Source: an uncultured Devosia sp.
GTDB taxonomy: Bacteria > Pseudomonadota > Alphaproteobacteria > Rhizobiales > Devosiaceae
NCBI GenBank assembly: GCA_946480655.1
Contig: CAMLKN010000018.1
Location: 1 to 17,506, forward strand
Length of the DNA: 17,506 nucleotides
Direction of reading: 5' to 3'
Shown here: positions 6,914 through 13,932 of the stretch, piece by piece
Layout of the letters: each line of letters starts with the position of its first letter
Numbering within the stretch: the first letter of the stretch is position 1
Made by a program: the position numbers and the translations under genes
The notes under the pieces: model-generated
What the model saw: only the letters and a program-made list of their open reading frames with translations
Told to the model about the DNA's origin: nothing
Database searches by the model: none

Positions 6914-7951
6914 ATGACCCAGAACAATCCGGAAATCCTCAAGGTCGAGAACCTCAAGGCCTATTACCAGATGAACTATTTCGGCGTGAGCCGGGAAGTT
7001 CGGGCGGTCGATGATATCACGGTCACGCTACGCAAGAACGAAGTCTATGGCATTGCCGGGGAGAGTTCCTCGGGCAAGACCAGCTTCATCAAGGTGCTGG
7101 CGGCGGCCATTCGCCCGCCGCTGCGGGTGGTGAGCGGCACGGCCAAATACGCGTTCAGCTCGGGGCCGATCGACGTGGCCCATGCCAGCCCCGCCGAGAT
7201 CGAGGCGGTGCGCTGGAAGCACCTCTCGTACATCATGCAGGGCTCGATGAGCGTGCTCAATCCGGTGCGCCGGATCGGCAAGACCTTCCAGGATTTCGCG
7301 CAGCGGCCGCTGGGCCTGTCGGGTGCGGAATTCGAAAGCCGGGTGGTCAATCATCTGGCCCGGCTCAACCTGTCGCCCGACGTGCTCCGGGCCTATCCGC
7401 ATGAGCTGTCGGGCGGCATGCGGCAGCGCGTGACCATTGGGCTGGCCACTGTCTGCCACCCCGAATTCATCATTGCCGACGAGCCGACAACGGCCCTCGA
7501 CGTTGTGGTGCAGAAGGAAGTGCTGAGCCTTATCCGCGACATCCAGAAGGAGATGGGCGCCGCGGTGGTGTTCGTGACCCATGACATGAGCGTGCATGCC
7601 AATGTGGCCGACCGGGTGGGCATCATCTATGCCGGACGGCTGGTCGAGGAAGGGCCGACGCGCGAGATGTTCTTCGCGCCCAAGCATCCCTATACGGCCC
7701 ACCTGGTGGCGAGCCTGCCGCGCATCGGTGACCGGCAGCAGCGACCGGCACTCGAAGGGCGTCCGCCCAACCTCGCCGATCCGCCGCCGGGATGCCGCTT
7801 CCATCCGCGCTGTCCCCTGGCCATCGACAAGTGCAAAAAGGAAACGCCGCCGATGGAACTGGTCGGCCCGGACCATCGCAGCGCCTGCTGGCGCTGGAAG
7901 GATGTCGAGCCGCTGGTCAACGTGGCCAAGCCCGCAGGAGTGATGGCATGA
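6914..7951 (+). CDS. ABC transporter ATP-binding protein, DppD/OppD type
   Basis: Cytoplasmic ATPase (345 aa) that powers the importer as one half of a heterodimer with the next gene product. Walker A is GESSSGKT (49-56), Q-loop Q109, signature LSGGM (165-169), Walker B FIIADE (185-190) and the switch histidine H223 (VTHD). The C-terminal region (about 270-330) carries the cysteine cluster of the oligopeptide-transporter domain: C294, C300, C307 and C325. In DppD relatives similar cysteines hold an Fe-S cluster. ATG at 6914 is preceded by GGAGG (6900-6904). Its stop overlaps the next start (ATGA at 7948). Confidence 0.93.
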   Translation: MTQNNPEILKVENLKAYYQMNYFGVSREVRAVDDITVTLRKNEVYGIAGESSSGKTSFIKVLAAAIRPPLRVVSGTAKYAFSSGPIDVAHASPAEIEAVRWKHLSYIMQGSMSVLNPVRRIGKTFQDFAQRPLGLSGAEFESRVVNHLARLNLSPDVLRAYPHELSGGMRQRVTIGLATVCHPEFIIADEPTTALDVVVQKEVLSLIRDIQKEMGAAVVFVTHDMSVHANVADRVGIIYAGRLVEEGPTREMFFAPKHPYTAHLVASLPRIGDRQQRPALEGRPPNLADPPPGCRFHPRCPLAIDKCKKETPPMELVGPDHRSACWRWKDVEPLVNVAKPAGVMA

Positions 7952-8868
7952 CGACGCTTCTCGATGTGCGCGATGTCAGCAAGCGCTTCACCATGGGCGG
8001 GCTGCTGGGCCGCAAGGTGGTCAATGCCGTAATGGATGCCAGCTTCTCGCTCAGCGCCGAAAAGCCGGAAATCTTCACCATTATCGGCGAGAGCGGCTCG
8101 GGCAAGACGACGCTGGCGCGCATGATCCTCGGGCTCGAGGATCCCACGAGCGGAGAAATCCTGTTCCGCGGCAAGAAGGTGGACCGGCATGCCGGGCGCG
8201 GCGAGCGGCTCGACTTCATGAGCCATGTCCAGCCGGTTTTCCAGAACCCGTTCGAGGCGTTCAATCCCTTGAAGAAGATCGAGCGCTATCTCGACTCGAC
8301 CGCGCGTCGGTTCCTCGGGACGTCGGACCAGGCGCAGGTGGATCGGGCCATGGACGAGGCGCTGCAGAAGGTCGGCCTCAGTCTGAAAGAAGTGCGGGGG
8401 CGGTTCCCGCATGAAATGAGCGGCGGACAATTGCAGCGCTGCGCCATTGCGCGGGCCCTGATCCCCAATCCGCCGCTGCTGATTGCCGACGAGCCGGTCA
8501 GCATGGTGGACGCGTCGCTGCGCATGAGCATCGTCAACCTGCTCAAGAGCCTGCGTGACGACCTCGGTGTCTCGGTCATCTACATCACCCATGACCTGGC
8601 GACGGCCTACTACATTTCCAACCGGCTGATCATCATGCAGCGCGGGCGGATCGTGGAAATGGGCGACGCGCGCACGGTGCTGGAAAACCCCGAGCATCCC
8701 TATTCGCGGCTGCTCAAGGCCTCGGTGCTCTCGACCGACGATGCGGGCGCGGGCAAGCTCGGCACCGACCCGCAGATGCTCAAGCTGGCAAGCGACAGCG
8801 TCGGTCGCGCGGGACGGCTGGTGGACAGGGCTGACGGGCGGAGCGTTCGGGTCTATGAAGGGGTATGA
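7948..8868 (+). CDS. ABC transporter ATP-binding protein, DppF/OppF type
   Basis: Second ATPase (306 aa). The start is set at ATG 7948, four bases before the previous stop ends (ATGA overlap) and preceded by AGGAG; it gives the normal N-terminus MTTLLDVRDVSKRF. Longer versions in the same frame would only read through the C-terminus of the upstream gene. Walker A is GESGSGKTT (47-55), Q-loop Q99, signature MSGGQ (157-161), Walker B LLIADE (177-182) and H215. The C-terminal tail after about 255 lacks the cysteine cluster seen in its partner. Its stop overlaps the next gene start (ATGA at 8865), so both ATPases and the hydrolase are probably translationally coupled. Confidence 0.93.
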   Translation: MTTLLDVRDVSKRFTMGGLLGRKVVNAVMDASFSLSAEKPEIFTIIGESGSGKTTLARMILGLEDPTSGEILFRGKKVDRHAGRGERLDFMSHVQPVFQNPFEAFNPLKKIERYLDSTARRFLGTSDQAQVDRAMDEALQKVGLSLKEVRGRFPHEMSGGQLQRCAIARALIPNPPLLIADEPVSMVDASLRMSIVNLLKSLRDDLGVSVIYITHDLATAYYISNRLIIMQRGRIVEMGDARTVLENPEHPYSRLLKASVLSTDDAGAGKLGTDPQMLKLASDSVGRAGRLVDRADGRSVRVYEGV

Positions 8869-9812
8869 GCGCACCGATCTTTCGTGATCCTGTCGAGGAT
8901 GGCGCGGCGGACCCGGTGGTGGTGCGCCGCGAGGGCAGCAATGAGTGGTGGATGTTCTACACCAACCGGCGCGCCTCGGCCCAGGGTCCGAAATTCACCT
9001 GGATCCATGGTTCCCCGATCGGGCTGGCGATGAGCCTGGATGGTGGCGCGAGCTGGCACTATCGCGGCACGGTTTCCGGTCTCGACGATCCGGCCGACGT
9101 GCCGGGAGGGAACACGCATTGGGCGCCGGAAGTGATCTTTGCCGAGGGGCAGTACCACATGTTCCTCAGCTATATCACCGGCGTGCCGGATGACTGGCGG
9201 GGCGTGCCGCGCACGATCACCCATTTCATCAGCAAGGACTTGATTGCCTGGGAGCGGGTCGGTCCGGTCCGGCTTTCGAGCAACCGGGTGATCGATGCCT
9301 GCGTGTTCAAGTGCCCCGATGGGGTCTGGCGAATGTGGTACAAGGACGAGGCCGCCGGATCGAGCACCTGGAGCGCGTCGAGCAACAACCTCTATGACTG
9401 GCAGATCGAGGGGCGAGTGCTGGCCGGCTCGCCCTATGGCGACCCGCATGAGGGACCCAATGTCTTCGCGCTGGGCGGCTATTACTGGCTGATCGTGGAC
9501 GAATGGCATGGCCAGGGGGTCTATCGCTCGGACGATACGCGGCTCTGGGCGCGGCAGGGCATGATCGGGTCCGAGCCGGGCGCGGACCCCATGGATCACC
9601 GCTTCATCCGCCATGCCGATGTGGTCGCCTTCAAGGACCATGCGGTGATGTTCTATTTCACTCATCCCGAATGGGACGAGCGCAGCCAAAGCGAAGGGCC
9701 GCAGACGGTGGCCGCCAAGCGCACGGCCATTCACCAGGCGAAGCTCACCGTGGTGAACGGAATGCTCACATGCGAGCGCAATGTGCCCGCGGGCGTGGGG
9801 CTGCTGGGGTAA
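8865..9812 (+). CDS. GH43-like five-bladed beta-propeller glycoside hydrolase, intracellular
   Basis: A 315-aa protein with the repeated short blades of the GH43/GH32/GH62/GH117 fold. The three expected carboxylates are placed as in GH43: D16 (DPVVV, general base), D144 (IDACVF, pKa modulator) and E196 (DPHEGPNVF, general acid). H250 (RHADVV) sits where GH43 enzymes often have a central-cavity histidine. Other blade motifs are WWMFYT, WAPEVIF, WRMWYKDE and YWLIVDEW. No signal peptide and no extra carbohydrate-binding domain. The ATG lies inside the ATPase stop (ATGA), with GAAGGGG just upstream. With GH51 and the importer it would cleave arabinosides or xylosides taken up whole. The exact family is unsure, because it is divergent from the standard arabinanase/xylosidase sequences I know. 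Confidence 0.75.
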   Translation: MSAPIFRDPVEDGAADPVVVRREGSNEWWMFYTNRRASAQGPKFTWIHGSPIGLAMSLDGGASWHYRGTVSGLDDPADVPGGNTHWAPEVIFAEGQYHMFLSYITGVPDDWRGVPRTITHFISKDLIAWERVGPVRLSSNRVIDACVFKCPDGVWRMWYKDEAAGSSTWSASSNNLYDWQIEGRVLAGSPYGDPHEGPNVFALGGYYWLIVDEWHGQGVYRSDDTRLWARQGMIGSEPGADPMDHRFIRHADVVAFKDHAVMFYFTHPEWDERSQSEGPQTVAAKRTAIHQAKLTVVNGMLTCERNVPAGVGLLG

Positions 9813-9879
9813 CAAATCCGTGCGGACGGTCGAAATCCGGTTCCCCGGTTCGTCGTGTCTTGGAATTGAGGAGCCTCCA

Positions 9880-10707
9880 ATGCACGATGCTTTGGCCGAT
9901 GACGACCTGACCCTGTTTGCCGCCAAGGGACCGCCGCCGCTGCCGGAAGGCGGTGCGACCATCGAGCGGGATGGGGCGCGGCTATGGTTCGGTGACTATG
10001 GGAGCGGACCCGCGGTGGTGCTGCTGCATGGCGGGTTGGGCAATGCCGGCAATTTCGGGCATCAGGTACCGGCTCTGCTGGCGCGAGGGTATCGCGTCAT
10101 TGCCGTGGACAGCCGCGGCCAAGGGCGCAGCAGCTGGGATGGACGTCCCTTTTCGTACGACCAGTTCGCCGAAGACCTGGTTGCGGTGCTCGACCACCTG
10201 GGCATTGCCCGTGCGGCCATTGTCGGCTGGAGCGATGGCGCCTGCACCGGGCTGGCGATGGCGCGGGCTCATAGGGAACGGGTCGCGGGCGTGTTCTACT
10301 TCGCCTGCAACGTCGATCCGACAGGCGCCTGGCCGTTCGAGATGACCGATGTCATCGGCAACTGCCTGGCGCGGCACCAGAAGGACTATGCAGCGCTGTC
10401 TCCCCAACCGGATGGGTTCGAGGCGATGAGCCAGGCCCTCCAGGTGATGCAATCGAGCCAGCCCAACTACAGCGAAGACGATCTCAAGGCGATCAACGTC
10501 CCGGTGACGGTGGCACAGGCCGAAAGGGATGAGTTCATCCGTCCCGAGCATGCCCGCTATATCGCGGCCAGTATTCCGGGGGCGCGCCATGTCCACCTGC
10601 CGGGGGTGAGCCACTTTGCGCCTGTGCAGCGCCCTGCCCTGTTCAACGCTGCAGTGCTGGATTTCCTGGCTGGGCTCGATTTCGGTGGATCGGAGCGGGC
10701 CCGCTGA
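9880..10707 (+). CDS. Alpha/beta hydrolase, soluble
   Basis: A 275-aa cytoplasmic serine hydrolase. The oxyanion motif is LLHGGLG (48-54), nucleophile S118 in GWSDGA, acid D217 (AERDEFI) and histidine H245 (PGVSHFAP). A short cap lies at about 145-205. ATG at 9880 is chosen because GAGGAG (9868-9873) lies 6 nt before it; an in-frame ATG at 9781 would overlap the glycosidase and has no such site. It follows the GH43-like gene by 67 bp on the same strand, so it may be the last operon gene. An ester-cleaving role on acylated sugars is possible but not shown; the fold covers esterases, lactonases, C-C hydrolases and others. Confidence 0.85.
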   Translation: MHDALADDDLTLFAAKGPPPLPEGGATIERDGARLWFGDYGSGPAVVLLHGGLGNAGNFGHQVPALLARGYRVIAVDSRGQGRSSWDGRPFSYDQFAEDLVAVLDHLGIARAAIVGWSDGACTGLAMARAHRERVAGVFYFACNVDPTGAWPFEMTDVIGNCLARHQKDYAALSPQPDGFEAMSQALQVMQSSQPNYSEDDLKAINVPVTVAQAERDEFIRPEHARYIAASIPGARHVHLPGVSHFAPVQRPALFNAAVLDFLAGLDFGGSERAR

Positions 10708-10730
10708 CGACACGGGGCTGCTGGGGTCGC

Positions 10731-11897
10731 TCAGGGGACGTGCTGCTCGAGGAACCGCAGGCGGATCGTGCGGCCGGCCTGATTGCCCAGGGAATTGTAG
10801 GCCACCTGATTGTAGATGTGGTTGGCGAAGGGAATACGGACCAGTTCGATATCCACCCCACCGGCGCGGGCCTTGTCGGCGAAGCCATAGACCCCATCGG
10901 AAACGACAAGGCTGTCCTTCTCTGGCGCGATGATCAAGGTCGGCGGGGCGGCTGGGGTGATGAAGTTTTCGGATGCTATGGCAGCGACGCGGTCGGGAAA
11001 TTCGGAAGGCGTGCCGCCGACATAGCCCGCCATCAGCATGGCAGGCTCGAACCCGGGTATGGGAAAGCCCCGTTCGTAGATGGCGACGGGGTCGACTGCC
11101 GGATACTGCACGGCAATGGCGTCCGGTACCGGCACGGTTCCACCACAGCCGGAAATGGCTTTGCCATCGGCCGCCGCAAAGCCAATATTGATCGCCAGGT
11201 TGCCGCCGGCCGAGTCCCCCAGCAGCGCGAGCCGCGCGGGATCGCCGCCGAGCCGCCCGGCATTGGCACCGGCCCAGGCCAGTCCGCAGGTCGCGTCGGG
11301 CGTCGCCTTGTCCCATGTCGGCTTGCCTGGACCGAAGACCCGGTAATCGACGCTGATGACGAGCCAACCCTGGTCGGCAAACCAGCGCAGATCGGCCGCC
11401 GTCTCGGTCTTGGTGCCCGCCATGAAGCCGCCGCCATGGATATAGACCAGGACAGGCGCGGGCTCGGCGCCCTCGGCGGGCCGGAAAATGGCGGCCTCAA
11501 GGTTTTCGCCGTCCACCGTCGCGATTGTTTCGACCCCGTCGGGCGCGGGCTCGGTCATTGTGCCGAGCGCAAATGCCGATGCCAGGTTCACCGATCCGCC
11601 AGCAGATGCAGCCGCGGCCAGGAACTGGGCAACGATGAAACCGGCGAGGACCAGCGCGGGACCCGAAACCGCGAGGGCAAGCCGACCCATCCGCCGCGCG
11701 CCGCGCATAACGGAAAAGATCGCCAATGCGAATGCGACAAGCGCCGCGACGACGAGGTGCGGACCAAAGGTGGCCCAGAGCATGGCGCCGATCATGGCAA
11801 AACCGCTGCTCGTCGGATCGAGCATGGCGGCGATGGCGAGGACCAGTGCCGGAACCGCGAGGAGAATGGATATCAGACCGAACAGAATACCCAGCAT
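10731..11897 (-). CDS. Membrane-anchored HSL-family (alpha/beta hydrolase fold-3) esterase
   Basis: A 388-aa protein. Three hydrophobic segments at about 4-25, 34-62 and 74-97 precede the catalytic domain. The Arg-rich loop between the second and third (MRGARRMGR) should stay in the cytoplasm, which puts the enzyme domain in the periplasm. HGGGF (154-158) is the HSL oxyanion motif. The triad is S229 (GDSAGG), D328 (EKDSLV) and H360 (FANHIYN). Family members hydrolyse short-chain esters. It converges on the upstream alpha/beta hydrolase with only 23 bp between stops, and so is not part of the sugar operon. A GGGGG-rich site lies just before the ATG. Domain call firm; substrate unknown. Confidence 0.88.
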   Translation of the reverse strand: MLGILFGLISILLAVPALVLAIAAMLDPTSSGFAMIGAMLWATFGPHLVVAALVAFALAIFSVMRGARRMGRLALAVSGPALVLAGFIVAQFLAAAASAGGSVNLASAFALGTMTEPAPDGVETIATVDGENLEAAIFRPAEGAEPAPVLVYIHGGGFMAGTKTETAADLRWFADQGWLVISVDYRVFGPGKPTWDKATPDATCGLAWAGANAGRLGGDPARLALLGDSAGGNLAINIGFAAADGKAISGCGGTVPVPDAIAVQYPAVDPVAIYERGFPIPGFEPAMLMAGYVGGTPSEFPDRVAAIASENFITPAAPPTLIIAPEKDSLVVSDGVYGFADKARAGGVDIELVRIPFANHIYNQVAYNSLGNQAGRTIRLRFLEQHVP

Positions 11898-11980
11898 CCT
11901 GGCCCCCTAAGCTGCCGCCAGACGTTACAGGCAGATCAGTGCAGGTGAAAGAGGGAGCAGATGATGCCGATCTGACACGC

Positions 11981-12466
11981 TTATTCCGGCTTCCAGCTTG
12001 GTGGCGCCTCGCGCTTGAGCGGCCCCATCAGGGTGATGTCGTCGCCGCGGCGCATGGCGATGTTCATGCGGAAGGAGTTGCCAATGCGCTCCGACCGCTC
12101 GACGAAGAGGGCGGCGATGTCAGGCGGGCAGACTTCCTCGACGGTCTCGCGGAAGAGGCGCAGCCAGCGCATGAAATGGGCGTCGCCAAGCTCGGGAATG
12201 GCCATGTGCTTGGGCATTGGACGGCCATTGTAGCGGCCGGTGCCGAGCAGCATGGAACTCCAGAAATCGGCGATCTTGCTCAGATGATCGGGCCATTCGG
12301 CATCGGGAATGACCCGATTGAAGACCGGGCCGATGACATCGTCACGGCGGGCGCGGGCATAGAATTCGTCGACCACGGTGCGGATCATGGCATCGTCGAG
12401 CCCGTCGGGCGTGTCCCAACCGATGCGATGGAGCTGGGTGCCCACGGGCGGGCGGTCATGCGGCAT
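11981..12466 (-). CDS. Group III truncated haemoglobin
   Basis: A 161-aa haem protein of the trHbIII class, a group linked to NO or oxygen handling, as for Ctb of Campylobacter. The proximal histidine F8 is H87 in GRPMPKHMAI. H61 in the helix before (PDHLSKIADFWSSMLLG) lies in the distal E-helix region, and W101 in HFMRWLRLF is the conserved G-helix tryptophan. The start is ATG at 12466; longer frames upstream only antisense-read the regulator gene, being rich in Ser, Pro and Arg. The ATG overlaps the regulator stop by 11 nt, so the two are almost certainly co-transcribed and translationally coupled. The C-terminal tail after about 150 is Pro/Lys rich and probably disordered. Confidence 0.9.
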   Translation of the reverse strand: MPHDRPPVGTQLHRIGWDTPDGLDDAMIRTVVDEFYARARRDDVIGPVFNRVIPDAEWPDHLSKIADFWSSMLLGTGRYNGRPMPKHMAIPELGDAHFMRWLRLFRETVEEVCPPDIAALFVERSERIGNSFRMNIAMRRGDDITLMGPLKREAPPSWKPE

Positions 12467-13127
12467 TGTCGATGGCCTTGATGGTATAGGAGCAGCGGCG
12501 GCCGCCGGCGACAATATGGTCGACGCGCTCAACCGTGACGTCGGGCCCCAGGACCGAGCGGAAGACTTCCAGCTCTGCTCGGCAGAAGCCCTGGCAGGCG
12601 GTGGCGGCGGCACAGATGGGACAGTGGTTTTCAACCAACAGGAGCGAGCCATCCGGCTCGGTGGTCCAGGCCGCCATGTAGCCTTCCTGGCTACGCAGAT
12701 CGGCCAAGGCCGCGACGCGGGTTTCCAGATCCGGCGCGGCGGCGACTGCCGTCTCGTATGCGGCGCGGGTATCGGCCTCGCGCGCGGCAATGACGCTCTC
12801 GAGCGCATCCGCGCCCAGACGGCTGCGGATGATGTCGAGCAATTGGACGGTGAGGGCGGCGTGGGTGTCGGGGAAGCGCGCCTGCGCGGCGGGCGTGAGG
12901 CTCCAGAGCTGGGTGGGCCGACCCACGCCGGTGGACTGGCTGCGGGCTTCGACCAGCCCCTCCTCACCAAGGCGCAGAAGCTGTTGACGCGCGGCCTCGC
13001 TGGTGGTGCCGAGGTGTTCGCCCAGCACGGCAGCCGACAGCGATCCCCGCATCTTGAGGGCCATGAGGATGCGCTCGCCGGGGTTGCGCGGCGACCATGC
13101 GGTATTTTCCAAGCCTGAGCTTGACAT
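12456..13127 (-). CDS. COG2345/SufR-like winged-helix regulator, probably Fe-S-sensing
   Basis: A 223-aa regulator. The N-terminal winged helix is at about 16-80 (RILMALKMRGSLSAAVLGEH, then TSEAARQQLLRLGEEGLVE). The C-terminal part holds five cysteines: C169 and C172 (NHCPIC), C178 and C182 (ACQGFC) and C212 (RRCSY). This pattern resembles the SufR group, whose members bind an Fe-S cluster. Known relatives sense iron-sulfur or redox status, and some respond to NO. The start is uncertain: ATG 13127 is used because the predicted transcript start is near 13155; ATG 13154 would be essentially leaderless and add nine residues; neither has a good SD. It is divergent from sodB, with paired palindromes between, and overlaps the globin gene downstream. 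Function as regulator of both neighbours is inferred. Confidence 0.82.
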   Translation of the reverse strand: MSSSGLENTAWSPRNPGERILMALKMRGSLSAAVLGEHLGTTSEAARQQLLRLGEEGLVEARSQSTGVGRPTQLWSLTPAAQARFPDTHAALTVQLLDIIRSRLGADALESVIAAREADTRAAYETAVAAAPDLETRVAALADLRSQEGYMAAWTTEPDGSLLLVENHCPICAAATACQGFCRAELEVFRSVLGPDVTVERVDHIVAGGRRCSYTIKAIDNAA

Positions 13128-13128
13128 A
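13105..13128. promoter_or_regulatory. Palindrome 1 in the sodB/regulator control region
   Basis: Core CAAGC-CTGA-GCTTG (13110-13123), flanked by TTTTC on the left and ACATA on the right. It covers a perfect -35 box TTGACA (13121-13126) oriented toward sodB. It is nearly the same as palindrome 2, 37 bp away, and is therefore a candidate operator. Confidence 0.5.
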
Positions 13129-13149
13129 TCTTCGGAAAGGGTTTTCAAA
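13121..13149 (+). promoter_or_regulatory. Candidate sodB promoter
   Basis: A perfect TTGACA (13121-13126) is followed after 17 bp by TTCAAA (13144-13149), a weak -10 at 3/6. Both elements are covered by the two palindromes. The predicted leader is about 55 nt. Confidence 0.4.
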
Positions 13150-13165
13150 GCCATTGCTTGGAAAT
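13142..13165. promoter_or_regulatory. Palindrome 2 in the sodB/regulator control region
   Basis: TTTCAAAGC-CATT-GCTTGGAAA, with arms matching at 8 of 9 positions. It shares TTTTC-N-AAGC-N4-GCTTG-N-N-A with palindrome 1. It covers the candidate sodB -10 and the predicted regulator start site, so one bound dimer could affect both directions. Confidence 0.55.
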
Positions 13166-13190
13166 TAGCCCGGCCTGCGAAAACTTGCAA
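13162..13190 (-). promoter_or_regulatory. Candidate promoter of the regulator-globin operon
   Basis: On the minus strand, TTGCAA (13185-13190) and TAATTT (13162-13167) are exactly 17 bp apart (4/6 and 3/6). A start near 13155 would give a leader of about 27 nt to ATG 13127. Confidence 0.4.
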
Positions 13191-13213
13191 GCCGGCGCAG
13201 AAAGGACCCCGAA

Positions 13214-13816
13214 ATGACCTTCTCGCTCCCCACCCTGCCCTATGCACAAGCTGCCCTTGCCGAACGCGGCATGAGCCAGGAAACGCTCGAGCTGCATCAC
13301 GGCAAGCATCACCAGGCCTATGTGACGGCGCTCAACGGCTTTGTCGAAAAGAATGCCGACCTGCAGGGCAAGTCGCTCGAGGAGATCGTCGCGTTCGCAA
13401 ATGGCAAGCCGGACCTGGCGCCTGTGTTCAACAATGCGGGCCAGCACTGGAACCATATCCATTTCTGGCAGGCGCTCTCGCCCAACGGCGGCAAGCTGCC
13501 GGGCAGGCTGGAAGCAAAGATCATCGAGGACTTCGGCTCTGTCGACGCCTTCAAGGAGAGCTTCAAGACCGCCGCGACCACCCAGTTCGGTTCGGGCTGG
13601 GCCTGGCTGGTGCTGGGCAATGACGGGAAGCTCAAGACCACCAAGACCCCGAACGGGTCGAACCCGCTGGCGACCGGCGAAGGCAAGGTGCTGCTTGGCC
13701 TCGATGTCTGGGAGCATTCCTACTATGTCGATTTCCGCAATCGCCGCCCGGACTATGTCAGCAACTTCCTCGACAGGCTGGCGAACTACGAATTCGCCGA
13801 GGCCAATCTGGGGTAG
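13214..13816 (+). CDS. sodB: Superoxide dismutase, Fe type
   Basis: Converts superoxide to oxygen and hydrogen peroxide. It has 200 aa, the usual length. Metal ligands by alignment from memory with E. coli SodB are H28 (LELHHGKHH), H81 (WNHIHFW), D164 and H168 (LDVWEHSYY). The outer-sphere glutamine is Q77 in NNAGQHWNH, the position typical of Fe-type enzymes; manganese types take it from the D-x-Q region instead. There is no signal peptide, so it is cytoplasmic. ATG at 13214 follows AAAGGA with a 7-nt spacer. It is divergent from the Fe-S regulator and likely under its control. A hairpin at 13852-13884 follows the gene. Confidence 0.96.
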   Translation: MTFSLPTLPYAQAALAERGMSQETLELHHGKHHQAYVTALNGFVEKNADLQGKSLEEIVAFANGKPDLAPVFNNAGQHWNHIHFWQALSPNGGKLPGRLEAKIIEDFGSVDAFKESFKTAATTQFGSGWAWLVLGNDGKLKTTKTPNGSNPLATGEGKVLLGLDVWEHSYYVDFRNRRPDYVSNFLDRLANYEFAEANLG

Positions 13817-13851
13817 TTCGGGGACACCAACCCCCACATGACCACCCCCAC

Positions 13852-13884
13852 CCAACCTCCCCCTGGCGAAGGGGGAGGAGTTGG
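13852..13884. terminator. GC-rich hairpin after sodB
   Basis: CTCCCCCT (13857-13864) pairs with AGGGGGAG (13870-13877); outer CCAAC and GTTGG extend the stem past a two-base bulge. No T-tract follows. The sequence resembles the common short CTCCCCC/GGGGGAG palindromes scattered in alphaproteobacterial intergenic DNA, so it may be a repeat acting as mRNA 3' end rather than a true intrinsic terminator. Confidence 0.5.
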
Positions 13885-13932
13885 CCAGTGTCCTGGGGAG
13901 GCACGGCATTGCACACGAGCAGACTTTCCGCG

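Noticed and set aside
7792..7947. Upstream extension of the second ATPase
   Set aside because: It would overlap the previous gene by over 150 bp; ATG 7948 has the ATGA overlap, a ribosome binding site and the standard N-terminus.
9832..9860. A GGTTC-containing stretch that hints at a tRNA T-loop
   Set aside because: No cloverleaf: the loop sequence is wrong and there is no acceptor or anticodon stem nearby.
9781..9879. Upstream extension of the alpha/beta hydrolase
   Set aside because: It overlaps the GH43-like gene and lacks an SD; GAGGAG correctly precedes ATG 9880.
8853..9962. A 369-codon minus-strand frame opposite the GH43-like gene
   Set aside because: His/Arg/Pro-rich shadow; the plus strand carries the three GH43 carboxylates and overlaps the operon by ATGA.
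10740..11948. A 402-codon plus-strand frame opposite the HSL esterase
   Set aside because: No motifs, and Gly/Arg/Asp-rich as expected for a shadow; the minus strand has the full esterase triad.
12467..12970. A 168-codon N-terminal extension of the globin frame
   Set aside because: It overlaps the regulator gene in another frame and is Ser/Pro/Arg-rich with no homology style; the globin starts at 12466.
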